Origin: Apostichopus japonicus
Lineage: Eukaryota > Echinodermata > Holothuroidea > Aspidochirotida > Stichopodidae
Length of the DNA stretch: 64,000 nt
Assembly: GCF_037975245.1 (NCBI RefSeq)
Contig: NC_092563.1
Location: 5,765,501-5,829,500, forward strand
Direction of reading: 5' to 3'
Positions 12,958-27,400 of the stretch are shown here, in pieces; position 1 is the first letter of the stretch, and each line of letters starts with the position of its first letter. The translations under genes and the position numbers were made by a program. The notes beneath the pieces were generated by a model, which worked only from the letters and a program-made list of their open reading frames with translations, did not search any database and was not told the origin of the DNA.

Positions 12958-15360
12958 ACCATGCTACTAGTAATAATAGGCCTAGGCTAGGCCTATATAT
13001 ATTTTATGCATTAGGCCAATGCCTAAGTAGCCTTCAGAAGTACAAAGATGTGTAAACGTAATTATACAAAAATACATGAAGGGCAATCAAACAAACTTAT
13101 CATGGCCCTTGCTCTGAAAAGCTACCTGAACCCCAGTACTATCCTTAAATGTATGTTACAAAAACGAAGGCCTAATATTAATTAAATGCACAACGTAAAA
13201 TTCAAAAGTACACAATATGTATATGCATTCAGCATGCAATACACTACCTTGCGTACCTAACTACAGTAAAGAAATTGGTCGCGAGGGTAGCCATTTTCGT
13301 ATATCTAACATGTAGCTGTCCATGAGTCATAGCCAATCTGCTATAAACTATAGACTTGGAGGCGGGGCTTAATCATCAAAAACGGACCTTTTTACTAAAA
13401 GTTGGGGCGGCAGCTCAGTGTTGTTTTAAGAAAGAAAAATCATTTAAACATCAAATAAAGCAAATAAAAGCCATAAAATGTCATTTCCAGCTAGTAAAAG
13501 TTTTATTCATACCTACCTGTAAAAACAAATGGAAGTTTAAAATGTTAATAAAAAATATAATAAATAGGACCCTATCTTAGACGATACCACTGTTAAAAGA
13601 CAATTATATTCTATTCTCTTTCATAAAACATTAGACTGCAGATAACAAACCAATCGCTGAGAAGTAATATGTCACGTGCCCATAATAAACCATAGACATC
13701 GAATAATAATTAACAAATGAGCAGGAAAACGTGGGGAAAAGTTCCCTACAAACAAGTTTCGGAGCGTGTGCAAAAACGTTCTGGTTCAATCGTTTTTCAG
13801 TCCGATTTGGCCCGATTTCGACATAAATCGGTGAAAAAGTCATAGAATGAGATAAAATTCTCGAATAAAAAATAGTAACATTTGTTGGTCTATATGATAT
13901 ATTCTTGCTCTGGAAATTCCAGAGAAAAAGAGCTTTGTATGAAGACGCTGAAAAATTTTTAAGAGAAGAGAGAGTCCCACTTACTGTTACAATATCTCTA
14001 TACATGTAATGTATTGAGATAACAATACTCTGCCTTTCAAATATGGCTACTACTACATAATGGTTTCAGACAGGTGAGTGTAATCATAAAACCCACTGGT
14101 CCTCAAACACCATCAGAACTCATCCAGATTAGAACCCCCCACCCACCCGCACCCACCCCCATGTACTTAAGGCCATCTAGAGCTAAGCTGTAGTCTGTCA
14201 GTCTAAGCTCAAGCCTTTTGACCATTAAGTTTGCTTTCTATGTCTGTTTGCTAATATTTAACCAGCACTGGTGTCTCTCTGTGCTGGCCTGACATTGGCA
14301 GAAACAGTCTGTCCGAGTACTGATGGAGATGAGGACCTCAGTAGTGGGCTGATCAAACCTTTTACTTCGTCATCATAAACCTTTGTAACTTTTTTCTGAA
14401 CTTTCATCCGTAATGCATGCAGGGATGTGCCCAGGATTTCCTGCCGGTTATGCTGATTTTGGAAGGTGCTCAGATGCCAAATGCTGGCACTTTTGTAGCT
14501 TTATAAACACATTCACAAGTACTAGTTTTGCTAACAATTTACATTTTTGAAATGTTTTTTTAGTGAAATATATTACGTACCTGGTGAAAATGATTAGTTT
14601 GTTTCAAAGAGATTTTACAAGGGGCCGATTGAGAGCCGTAAGTAATGTTTCTTGCATGTGTAACTGATGCATTATTAGTCTGTATGATTTTGGCATAGGC
14701 TCTGCCCAATTTATGTTGAATATATTGTTAGGAATGTCGGGATTTTAGATGAAAATAGTGCTGGGCGAGATTCACGATTTTTAAGACAGTGCTGGGCGGT
14801 AATTTTTAGTGCGGGGACGCCCAGCGTGGGCACATCCCTGTGCATGATATGACCATCGTATGATACAAAGTGAAAGTGGGAACTTTTATTCTTGCTTCAG
14901 AACATCTTTCCTCAATGAGACATTTAGTTATCCAAGTTTAAACCTCCTCCAAATCGGAAATCATTGGGGGGGGGGCTGACCGTGGAGGGGGGTAGGTAGT
15001 TCTTCTAGAAAAGGGGTTCTGACAAATTCCAGCATGCTAATACTGATAACTTTTAATAGCAATGTTAAAGTGTGCAATTGCCAGACTTCAAACATATCAA
15101 CATGGATCCAATCTAATATATGTAGAATAGTTTATACCATCAGTGGAGATAAGAAACAAAAAGGTTAGAATAAAAAAACAAACGAGTTGACTTGTCTGTA
15201 AAATGCTAACACAAATCACAAACTTACAAGCTTTCATCTCAGATGAGTCATAAATCATGTTATGGTGTCTTCAAGTGGACCCTCAAAGGTATAGTCATTT
15301 CAATTTTAATACAAACCTCTAGTCCCAAAAATCAACTTTGACAGCAAAGATCATCCATCT
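12958..15360. other. 3' flank of NBN
   Basis: Contains the NBN 3' UTR in part and the 421-bp element at 14420. No gene seen. A minus-strand open frame at 13631-14005 lacks coding features. Confidence 0.6.
14420..14840. mobile_element. 421-bp inverted-terminus element
   Basis: Starts CAGGGATGTGCCCAGG and ends with the inverted form GTGGGCACATCCCTG. Flanked on both sides by TGCATG (14414-14419, 14841-14846). No coding capacity. The terminus is hAT-like, but the visible target duplication is only 6 bp. Confidence 0.65.
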
Positions 15361-15438
15361 TCATCTACCCCTCCTTCCTCTCGGTTCCACAGAAAAGAGC
15401 TCATCGGCTAGAGCCTCCGCTCTATCAATGTCAGAACT
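15361..15438 (-). CDS. NBN: NBN terminal exon: ATM-binding tail
   Basis: 78 bp including TGA at 15361-15363; acceptor cctgtag beside a poly-C/poly-G run. Encodes RAEALADELFSVEPRGRRGR, corresponding to human [20 protein letters not shown], the acidic LF motif that binds ATM. Confidence 0.9.
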   Translation of the reverse strand, partial: SSDIDRAEALADELFSVEPRGRRGR

Positions 15439-18400
15439 CTACAGGGGGGGGGGGGGGGGAAATGGGAATAAAGAGAGAGATAAATATGTACCATACCCAA
15501 AGATACCTAGTAGGTACCATATGTAACTCTTGATGACCCAATATCAACATCCAGAAAGTACAATTAATGTCCAGGTACGTGAGGATTAGCAGACAGGTTT
15601 GCTAATTTTCCCACCCTAGTAATGATTCCAGAAACAGCAGTTCAAATCCCTGTCTGAATGAAAGGGAGGGGTTCTTAAATCCAAGCACTGCCTCCTTTAC
15701 TGAAGGAAGAAATTGAAGAGTATCACATACGACACTGTCACAGTGCAGTTGTTAATTAGAAAACAATTAAATTAAACATTTTCTTACAGTTATTTCAAAA
15801 AGTAAATAAATAAGTTATTTAGAGGCAATACAGAAAAGAAAAGAAAAGAAGAACGCATGAATATGTCATTTATTAATTTCACAAACTAAAAATACAAAAT
15901 CTGCTACATAATTTTTCACATCGCTATTATTTCCACAACTTTGTAAAGGTCTCAGGCCTTCCAAGCGGTGGTTTAAGTCAGATATAAGTGATGTTAAACA
16001 AATAGCAGAACTTTGTCAAAACTGTCACAAAAAAAAATTGATTTAAAAAAAAAAAAATCACTTGGACAAAGCAGAAGTTCACCTATGGGCTTCCTTCACA
16101 AAAAAATGTCAAAATGGTCAAAATAGTTTGAGATCAAATTACCCGAGAATCTCCGAGGAACATATCTTGGCTTGCCTGGCTTTGCATGTGATGATGGACG
16201 ACCAGATCTGAACCTCCGATGATCTGAGGCAATATTCTCTGACCGGCATAGCTACTCTGAAAGAGAAATTATAATAGGAATGGTGAAAAATCAATTAAAT
16301 ATTTGCTTCTTAATTGTTGTTATTCTTGCAGCACGATGCCATGATGTAAAGCAATCATATATATGATATATTATGCAAAGATATCCTAAAGCTTAGGCTA
16401 CCATAATTGAATGAGGTAACCTTAGCTTATAGGAATGATAACATAGGTGATGAACAGTAATGAATATTTTAAATATTCTAAATATTCATTAATTATTATT
16501 ATTATTTACCAAATTTATATAGCGCTCTTTTCATGCTTAAGCATGCCATGTTCAAGAGTGCTTGTCAATGACAACAAAATGACAAACCCCTTAAAATATG
16601 AAGAAAAAAATAGACACAGCTTAAATATTATCATATATATATATAAATAAATGAAGGAATAATTTTAAAAATAATATAGATTTACAGTGAAATTCCTAAA
16701 AGAGAAAAAAGTGAGTTTTAAGTAAATTTAAGTAACAAAATGACAAAACCCCTTAAAATATGAATACGAAAAAAATAAAATGGATGCAGCTTGAATATTA
16801 ATATAAAAATATATATCAAAAAATATAAATATTAATGAATATTCATATTTACAACAAAAGTGAGGACAAAGGAAGACTTAATAAAAAAATTTACAAAATA
16901 AAGAAGAATGTGAGATATGTATTAACCAGTCTTCCACTAATTCCAACAGCAAACTACAGTATATACCTTTTAAACCCCAAGCACGCCAACAAATATTTCT
17001 CTCCTCCCCCCCCAGGAAACAAATTTGGACCCCCTCTCCCCCTACGACCGTGGCTGATTCAACAGAAACAAGGTGACAAATCATAACCGTTAACTTGTCT
17101 GTGGAAAAACACCCCAAAATCTTACACTTCATTATATGCTCATGTCATTTGCAACCCTGGAGACATTAAGTTTGTTAAATGGGTTTTATGTGACAATCTT
17201 TGTAAATGTGTGTGCCAAGGTATAACAGACCTCGGGTCCTCGTCCGAGATGAATTTGTAGCAAACCCTTATAAATTACTGTTTATTGATGAGATTAATGA
17301 CAAGCAAAGATATGTCATATCTACTTAGGTTTAAATCCACAGATATTTGACAAAATTTATGACGAATCAATTTCCATAAATCACCTCGCTAAAATAGGTC
17401 ACCTGATTTCTATATAATCACTATATAACCAAATTCTACCCATTTCATGGCAGGTATGAAATTAAATGGATTCAAGTCAATTTAATGAGTACATTTACAC
17501 TCTTGAGCAATCACTGATCATGACCACAAGTCTAATTTCAACCCTGTAAGCTAACAAACAAACACACACAGAGGGATGACAATCCTATTTGCCAAAGCTT
17601 AGTATATTTAGGTAATTAAATACCTACGTAGCTGATAGTAAGAAGAGGTCATTCACATATGTACACTGATATCTTTGGCAGAGGTTTTGGGGAAATCAAT
17701 TTCTCCTGTATCCCATACCTGCTTTTATGCAAAAGAAACTGGCTGAGCTACTTCCAATACTTGATGAGAATCAAGATCACAAAACCTTAGTAATACGTAT
17801 ACAAAATTCAAAAGGTAAAATTTTCGTTCCCTATACGTTGTACAAAAATATAGCAACCCCATATCAGCAAAAAAATTCACAGTAAAGCTGCAGTCAAAGA
17901 CAGTAAAGAGCTAATTTCAAGCATGAGTCACATAAAGTCATTCTATTGTTCCACTGCAGTCAAGTTGAGATCATATAACTGGCAAAAACTGTTCACTATT
18001 GATCATCATCTCCATGGCAACAAATTAAAACATTTCATTGGCATAATTTAGTTTGATTGGTTTTTTTATGGTACGACTCCTCTGTGCTCGTGCTACAGTG
18101 TCACCACGGCAACAGAATACTAATCAACGTCAGTTTTCGGCAGACGACTCTTAGACAACGCCCTACATTGTTTAACAACGAGAAAGTTTGAAGAGAACAT
18201 TCAAATGAATCTCAAAAAAATGTCATACGAATGTTTGTCACCTGGTTGTCAACTCATATTTTAGTCATTTTTTGTTGTTGTTGTAAAGAACAAACAATTT
18301 CAATAATTCAAAAAGGTTTTGCTATTTTTCAGATTTGTAATCAAACTTGCCTAGTCAAGCTACCTATATTACAGTTTCATACAGAAGCATTAAGAAATTT

Positions 18401-21400
18401 TTATGGCAAAATCAATCTAAGGAGTGTCTAAAGGAATAACTTTGGCATTAAATTTTTTGCTTAGCAGTTTTGAAGGGCTCTGAGGTTTCTCTCTCTTACG
18501 GCTCCTGTGTATACAAAGACATCTTCTTTATGCTTCTCTGCACAAGCTGCAACAGACCATATTATTCCCAGCAGCTTGGAAACTTTTAAAAGCTCTTCAC
18601 ACATACACAGCCATCTTTGAAATATTCAATCCATCTATCTTTCTATGCTGAATACTGCCTCGTTTTAATAATTTTGCTAGGATCGAAACATCAGGCCAAC
18701 TTACTTTTTCACATTCTCTTACACAGGCTCTCTAGTGGATAAGCAGTTTGCTAACAGTTTTTATTTTATATCGTTTTAATATTTGAAAAAAATTTCCCTG
18801 GGTTAATATTTTACTTTACCCCTTCTCGGGGCTCTTTTTTATCATATTTTTGCCATCTTTTATTTGCTTGAATCTCTTTTCTATGAATGTGAATGATCTG
18901 TATATTACAGAGACTATTTGGCTTATTTTTTATTCCATTTGTTGAAATAATCAATAAAACCGGAATTGAATCTTCACCACTGAAAACATATAGACAAATA
19001 AAATCAACGTGGCAAGTTTGAACATTTTCTGTTCCAGATTGAGGAATCTCTTGCCTCATTTCATCTTGTTGAAGTAGACTTAAACATCAGACTCTATTAT
19101 AATGCAAGAAACAGATAAAGGATGAGAAAAAAAAACACATAAAAAGGGTGACAAACAACTTAGAAACTGGAATAGCTTGATCTGTTTCTTTGAAATTTTC
19201 ACTGACTTCGACCTATTAGTCACTTTTAGTTTTAATAGACTCATTGCTGCTATAAAGTCCTAACTATTAGACCCACGTGTGATTTACTGTTTTCCTTCCA
19301 ACAAACAGAAAATATATAAAACCCTAAAATAAATAAGAAATAGAATTAAAAATGCTCTGTTCCACTTAACCTATATTTTTCTCTCCTTAGTTGGTTCTTT
19401 TTTTTTTTTTGCCTTATTGATAAAAAAATTAGTTCAAACACATACAAAGACGAAAAATAGGCTAAAAACCTTAGGGATTTCAATCCAAGCTGTGATGAGA
19501 AAGTAATGTTAATGTGTTCAATTCCTCTTTGCAATTCATGCATGTTACAGACGGAAGTTTAACCTAAAGCACAGACTCTGCTCTGATAATTTTAGTTCTT
19601 CCTCAATTAAAAGAAATCTCCAGCAGTGCTGACAGAATGGAGTAATGTGTTTATCGAAGGGAAGAGGAATCACAGAGTGTGGGGGCAGACGGGGGGGGGT
19701 TGGCTTAGGGGTACAAAGGAAGGATTACTGACATAGGGGAGGGGTAGGGGAGAGAAAGGGAAGGCAAGGAAATTCCTCAACTAAGGCATCATATGGGAAA
19801 AATTCTGTGTGCGCGAGAGGGGTAACAAATTAAAAGGGTATCATGTTTGGGGGTGTATGGGGGATGGGCTGGAGAGTGCAGTAGGAAGGGATATGTGACA
19901 GTGGGGATGCAAGGGGGGAAGAAGGGAGGGACTGACTGACCGAGGAAGAAGGAAAAGAGGCAGGAAAGTTTCATCTTCCTCTGTGCTCTGATAAGTAACA
20001 ATACTAGCCATTGAAGGAACAAAGTCAACACTATGGTGTATTGGACATGGGTGGGGAGGTGTGGGGGGGGGGAGTAGTGGGCAGGCAAGAACAGAGGGCA
20101 GAATGGGATGTTATGTTATGCATGATATAATGGTAAGAAGGGTGAAAGAAATCTGATGTTTTAACACAAGGTCAGTGGCCATTAGTGAGTGTCGAAGAGG
20201 GCATTAAGAGGGCAATGAGAAGGGATACTGTACACTGAGGTGGCGGCAGGGGGGGAGGGGGGAGGAACAAAGCTTTGTTCTCCCTTAATATGTGTTGTAG
20301 TATACATCAACTTACAGCCTTCAATGACCATAATTTGTTGGATCCAACGCAATCGCTAAGATTTCAAGAGGTTCCTTGGAGAACTCAACTGGACCAGGGG
20401 TGTTGGATTAATAATGCAATGATTTTTTATCAAAGTTCACGGATATCAATGTGTTATTAAATTAACTGAAATTCTTAAAGTTCTACATTTATTCTAGTTG
20501 GATTGAGAAATTTGCCAATTTCCTGCAATAAAAAAAAATGCAATACTTTACAGAAATATTTGAATTTTTTTTTTACAAACGACCAACGTATTATGCAGAT
20601 AATCCAGTCGTTAGAAATTTTAAAATTATGATTTCCTTTCAAAATTCAAATTAAATATCCTCATCTTAAAATTACTGTCTGCCTGAGAGTGAAAATTTCT
20701 AGAAAGAGTGAAGACAAGAATAATATTCACTTGTAAAATTCAAAGTAAGTTTAACTAACTCAATGCACTTGCTCTTATTAAAGCAAACCATGACAGACAT
20801 GCTTATCAAAATTACTCAAATTGTTAGATACTTGAAACTTGCTGTCTGAGAGGAATAAACATGATACAAAAGGGCAAATAAATTAAACACGAAAAAAGTC
20901 TTGGTAGTTTGCTAATGCCACGTGTTATTCCGAAGCTTCGTTTACAGAGAGCTTTTATTAAGCCTCTTACATCTCGGGTTCCTCTTTCGTAATTCCTGCT
21001 AAGTAATTTTCCCTCGTTTTTTAGATTCTCAACATTCTGAAACTGCAGCTTTTCAATTGACTTGTAAGAGCTGCTGACACTTTATCGCAATTTAATGGAA
21101 CAAACCGAATAAAGGGAAACGTGTTGAAATAGTGGAGAGACCTGGAACTACAGCTGTACAGAAATGACGGAATCTGTAAATAAGCAACGTTCTCGAAATC
21201 CAATATGACAATGTTAAACATTTCATGCTTCCTCCAGGAAAATTGCAATTTTCGTAATAAATTTGATAAAAATTGCATTTTACGACCTTTCAAGAGAGTA
21301 ATAATTATCTTTTCCTAATTTTTTGTCACCTCTTTTTTGCCAAACAATGCATTATAATCTAAGTAGAGCAGAAATTTTCTCTTCCTCCAGATTGGCAATT

Positions 21401-24400
21401 TGTCACGGTTACTAAATATTACGGTTCTGTGATGTAACAACGAAGTCACTAAAAGACATTTTCTTTGATAATTTGGGAATATAATTCGTAAAAAGAATTT
21501 CACTTTCGGCAAGCTCCTCTCAATAATTAAGAAAGAAAAAGGGGGCCAAATATGGTACATGCTAGATCCAATGCAACATGGAAGATTTATACCTAAGCTG
21601 CTACCCACAGGAAGAAGGCCATTTGTTTTACTTTGCCTGAAGCAGTCCACTCATAAGAAGCAGAGGACCAACATTGCAGTGTTTCTTATCTTTTCCCTGA
21701 GAAAATACTTCTCTCCATTCCAATGGAAAGAAAAACACAAATGGAGATGAACTAGGATGACAGGGATACTGGCATGTTCATTGTCTGCAGGGGGGGAGGG
21801 GGTTACCTTCTTGAAGTTTTTATAGTTCTTGACCGGATGACCATTTCTGCTCTTCTTCCCAGGATTCTTAGCGGCCGGTTTGGACACTATCAGAGAGACA
21901 ATTTCCATCACCACCAACTGTTTCGGTAGGTCAGGCTCAAAGACGAATCCCTCCTCCTCTTTGACCAGCGCCTACAAGAATAATAGAAACTACAAAATAC
22001 CCCAAAATAAACTCAACCTTGAAAAGAAGGATAAATTGAGAACATTATGAAAGAAGAATAGAATAGAATTTTGACATCTGTTCACCTGAAATGACCAAAA
22101 ACACAAGTTCTTGGCTTAATGCACTAAATATGTGGCATCAAGATATATACAGTGCTGTTTAAATTTTTGAGATATCATCTCAAAAAATATCTCAAGAACA
22201 CACTCATACAAAGCCCCCCCCGCCCTGCCCCACCCCAACCCTCATACTGCCATGATTGAAAAGGTTTCAAAAGCCAGGATTTATCACTGAGTCTGCACTA
22301 ACAATAAAATTTGGCAGTTTAATATTTTTTATTAATAATTATCCATTTGACTTAAGCTTTATAGGAGGCAAAACCCTTTTATGACTAAAACAAATGAGAA
22401 TAATTAATTCATCTTTAGAGGGTCGAATGACAGGGCACAAATCTATTAATGTCATGGCTTTTAATTCCAGAGCTCAACACTTTGTTCATGCCCTCACCTT
22501 TCCATACTCAGGATAAATAATATCTCTTTTTCTTAGAAGGAAACATAAATATACAGCAACTTTGTTTTTATTGTAAAAGAGATAAATTTTTCAAAATGTC
22601 ATCTTTTGATACATTAAATTAATTTACTTCTCTTTGTATGCTCAACTCCCCCGTATTTTAATTGTCACGTTTAAAAATTGAACAATTGAGTCAAACACAC
22701 ACCCACACGCTCAAATATCTATATGCCTTCCCACTGGCTGCAGTTTCCTGTTCATGATTGTGTGTCATTTCCAAATTCATCTTTCTCTTTAATATCCCTT
22801 GGCCTGGTGCATTCTGGGTTTTTTTCAGTAGAGAAATGTCAAAGGCTTCCTAGTTACAAACATCTGCTCTCAGAGAGCTGGATTCTCAAAAGGAAATTAT
22901 GAAAACCCCAGTGACAAAGCACACATATCAAATTTTTGTTTTCTTTAAAGAAAGTCCCAAACTGCAAATTTCATCTGGGTAACTCTCAGCTATCGACGAC
23001 TCACCCCTGGTCGGCGTTTCTTTGAGATGAAACCAGGAAGAGACGGTAGAGTCGTTGCCTCTCCTCCAACCGATACTTCACTAACAGATGACTCATCTAC
23101 CACTCTTGCATCGTGGCCATTGTCTTCTTCCTGTAAAATAGATTGTTAATTTCGGATTAGGCTTGCAAATCGCCAAAATCGGATCTAATCCTCTTTATCC
23201 TATCCGACTAACTCGTCTATTTCCAGATCACTCTGTCTGACTGTCATACTCTATTTCTCATCGCTGTTATCAAAAGTCCAGTTATCAAAAGTCCAGTTCC
23301 TTTTAAGAGGTTCATCAAAGAACAAACAGAGACAGACCCAGGGAAGATTTGAGACATTTTGTGCAGCGAATCAGAGGTGTACGTATGATGACGTAATGTT
23401 GTGAAAATTTGTGTGACACTATGATAATGTGTGTACCAAACTTGCCTATACATCTTTGTATTAGTGAAGCACCGTATCCCTCATCGTACTTGACTATACA
23501 ATACTGGATAAATTACTCCAAGCAGGCAGTCTATGAAAGTCCAGTCTTTGGAAGCTAAAGGTGCAAAAGCAAACGATACTGTATTCCTCCATAACAGAGG
23601 AAATATCTGTGACAAGAGAAAGGCGAGGGTTTCATACCTTTGCTATAAAGAATGGCTAAAATTGTAGCTCAAAAAGTCCAGCATGACTTGCCTTTAGTCC
23701 TTCCTACATGAGTTGCCAAGAATTAAAATACCTTAATTTTTTCAATGCTCTTTCTTAAGAGCATATCTCTTACTTTTGGTTTAAAAACAGGGTTAGCAAA
23801 TATAACCAACATAACATCAGTCACCAAAGACTCCATATAACTCTTCCATTTCCTGTTCTATTTTCCTTTGTTGAGGTTAAAAATTTCAAGGTTTACAGTC
23901 TCGTATTGAGGAAACGCCTTGTTCATGTGACTTTTACAACATTTAAACCCTGGTCATTGGTAACGTGGTCATGCCCACACACACCAAACTGTGCACAATT
24001 CACACGGTCGCTCCCAGAGCACCACAAGAGCGTCACATCAACGTGTTCCCTAGGGGATTTCCCATAGGGTGCAGTTACAAACCAACACACCAACTAGGAA
24101 GGTGAAGTGCCTTTGCCAAAGGACATAATGCAAATTATGTATCTGGCCAGGACTCGAAACTTGCAATTCTAAGACTGCAAGTTCATTCATTGCCTTAGCC
24201 ATTTGATTATGAAGCCTCGCTTATTTGGAGACGACCAAATAACACCAACATATCCACTAATACACAAACTTGAAAATCCCTGGCACAAAACATTGACAAC
24301 CTGCCATGTTATAGTATAATTTAGGACATCTTTAATAATTACAATGACAACAACAACAAAATTACAGACTGCAAAAATAATTCAACAAATCTGCATTTCT

Positions 24401-27400
24401 ATGTTTGCCTTGGTTTTTACACAAACATAAATCCTCTTCATATTGATGGTTTCTTTGTTATGAACAAAAATTCTTTTAATGATTTGTAAATGCTTTTATT
24501 ATCTCTTGTTCCTTTTATGATACTTGAAGCTTCTAAATGACACCTGAGAAAACCCAGTTATACAAACTTTATACCTCTGAGAGAAGTCTCCTCCTTCTTT
24601 TGTTCTTCCTCCATTGTGATTGGCTACTCTCACTATCCCCTCCAAGAGACTGGGAGCCTACCTCTTCGACCACATCACCAGGTGCATCATTGGTAACTAT
24701 TTCTGTGACGTCCCTCTTGACTGTGAAATTGAAACAAAATATGAAAGTGATCATTATTTGACGTCAGTGTTGAAAGATAATGGAGTGGTCAGTATTGAAT
24801 ACTACTTCTTCAAAATAATGAAGTGATCTCTCTTGGAAACTAATTTTCTCAAACAACAAAGTGATCCCTCTAGGACACTAGTTTGACACTAGTTTATAAA
24901 TAATAAAGTGGTCCCTCTTGAAAATACTTTTTTATAATGATAAAAGGATCCCTTTGTACACTACTTCTTAAAATAATAACTATCTTACTATTGTTTCAAT
25001 TCACAATGTAAACAGGTCAATGGGACGTAGTATATACTGTACTGTCTCCGATTACCAGGTAGCCCACCTCCACTCCTCCCCTTTCCACCTGGTGACATTA
25101 ACATGTGAGGCTTGATCACACTGTCTATGCAATGGTCCCAGAAATATCAAGCTGTCATGCTGATCCCATGCAGCCTACGAATTTCATAAATCTCTATTTA
25201 TCACGCCCTCGCCACCAGCCTCTACTTTCGATTAGTTCCCCACCTGCCACTCTGTGATTGCCATTACTCTCAGCATCCTCTGCTTTCAATTCGTTCACCC
25301 ACCTGCCACTATGTGATTGCCATTACTATCAGCATCCTCTGCTTTCAATTTGTTCACCTACCTGCCACTCTGTGATTGCCATTAGTATCAACATGTCCTC
25401 CAGCTATTTCCTGTGGTTCCTCCTTTATCTTCACAGGTGGGTGCGCTGCTGTCTCTCCACCAGCAGAGACTGGCCGGACTGCCTCTTGGGCATCGGTGGC
25501 AATGACTGTCCCTCTGGCAGATGGGACCGATGCCTCTTCTGATGGTTCCTCCACTTTAATCCTCTTCTTTGCAGTTGATTCCTCCACAGATTTAGAAGAA
25601 GAGGCAACAGCTACCTCGGGGGAGAGAAGTCTTTTTATCGCCCTCCTCTTTGCTCTAGCGGACTCAGCGAAAGGGTCTTCGGAATCATCGGTCTCAGATA
25701 CGATGCTTTTGGAATTCAGGGAGCCTGCCATCAATGTTCCTTCCCCTTTAACATCTTTCCTGTTGCTGAGTGAGAGTGTCCTCTGCATCGGTATTTCAAA
25801 CTTTGGTTGTACCGTCTCAGCTTTGCCTTGTCCCCTATCAAAATGAAAGATAAAAAAGATAAAAAATAAAAAGCAACTTTCCCACATTGACATTTCTTTT
25901 CCAGCCTCAGATATGATATTCTTGTTCCCCTCTAATAACAGATAAGTCAATTAGAAATTGAGTTGCCACAGCAACCAACACCTGACAGGCAGACTACTGA
26001 ACACTAGATGGGGCTAATCAAAAATACATGGCAAATTTATGAATGCACACATTGAACATGAAACATATGCCACCTCTACATTACAAATTCCAAATCTTCC
26101 CGAGAAACCTCATTAATATCCAAACAGTCACTAGTCGCAGTTTCCACTACCAAAAATGTCATGATAACTCACGTAGAGCAAGGTGACGACTTGAGGAAAA
26201 GGGACAGTGGCTGGAATTGATACAGGTGTGACCGAGACGTTGATTAAACTTAAAAAGTCAAGATATTGGAATACGTAGGAGAGCGCATATGTTGAGAACA
26301 GGAGACACAGTGATAAGCCTCCAGTGGGTGTTAATAGCAGTTTGCTATTCAGTCGGGATGATGGACTGTCTTAGCACACACGTGACAACACCTGTCACGT
26401 TCTATGACACCGCCTGTCGCTTTCTATGATACCCTGTAGTTGATAACATCCAGCTCTGCCAGATAACACTTAGAACTTGATAACAGTGATATCTCAGAAA
26501 CAAATGCTCTGCTGGGCAAATTATTAAGTATTTCATTCCGGTTGTCCCTCGGACAACCAGGTCTTACATCTTAGTTGTCATAACAGCTAATTTGGTTGTC
26601 CGACAAAAATGTTGCAAAATAACAAAGAATGACCAATATGTACACTGTAGTTGAGATGTGTAAGTTTGGTGAATAGAATACCAATATGTACACTGTAGTT
26701 GAGATGTGTAAGTTTGGTGAATAGAATACCAATATGTACACTGTATGAAAGATGTGTAGGTTTGGTGAAGAATACCAGTATGTACACTGTATGAGAGATG
26801 TGTAGGTTTGGTGAATAGAATACCAATATGTACACTGCTGGGGAGATGTGTAGGTTTGGTGAATAGAATACCAATATGTATACTGTATGAGAGATGTGTA
26901 GGTTTGGTGAACAGAACAGTTATATGTACACTGTAGGAGAGATGTGTAGGTTTGGTGGAGAATGCCAATATGTATACTGTATGAGAGATGTGTAGGTTTG
27001 GTGGAGAATGCCAATATGTATACTGTATGAGAGATGTGTAGGTTTGGTGAACAGAACAGTAATATGTACACTGTAGGAGAGATGTGTAGGTTTGGTGAAT
27101 AGAACAGCAATATGTACACTGTAGGAGAGATGTGTAGGTTTGGTGAATAGAATACCAATATGAACACTGTGTAGGCCTACCTGTATTTTTTTCTTAATTT
27201 CATTATGTCCAAATTCATGGCGGGTGATACCACTTTAATTATTGTTACCATTTGGAGGTCTTTAATTAATACAATGCAGTCTAAATTTGATGTCAACAAC
27301 TAGTGGCTTGGACGACCATTAAATATTTACCCTGCTCTGGCAAATATAGCAAACTAAGTAATAAGTTGCAACTATTACCGAGAATCTGAACAAAAAATTT

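Noticed and set aside
13631-14005. 124-codon minus-strand ORF
   Set aside because: No motif or family resemblance; sits in spacer 3' of NBN.
25376-25846. 156-codon plus-strand ORF
   Set aside because: Antisense shadow of the large NBN linker exon, which has splice sites and phase on the minus strand.
26564-27167. Overlapping minus-strand ORFs of 134-198 codons
   Set aside because: They are the open frames of an intronic 48-bp minisatellite. The peptides are repeats of the same unit in three frames, with no start context or homology.
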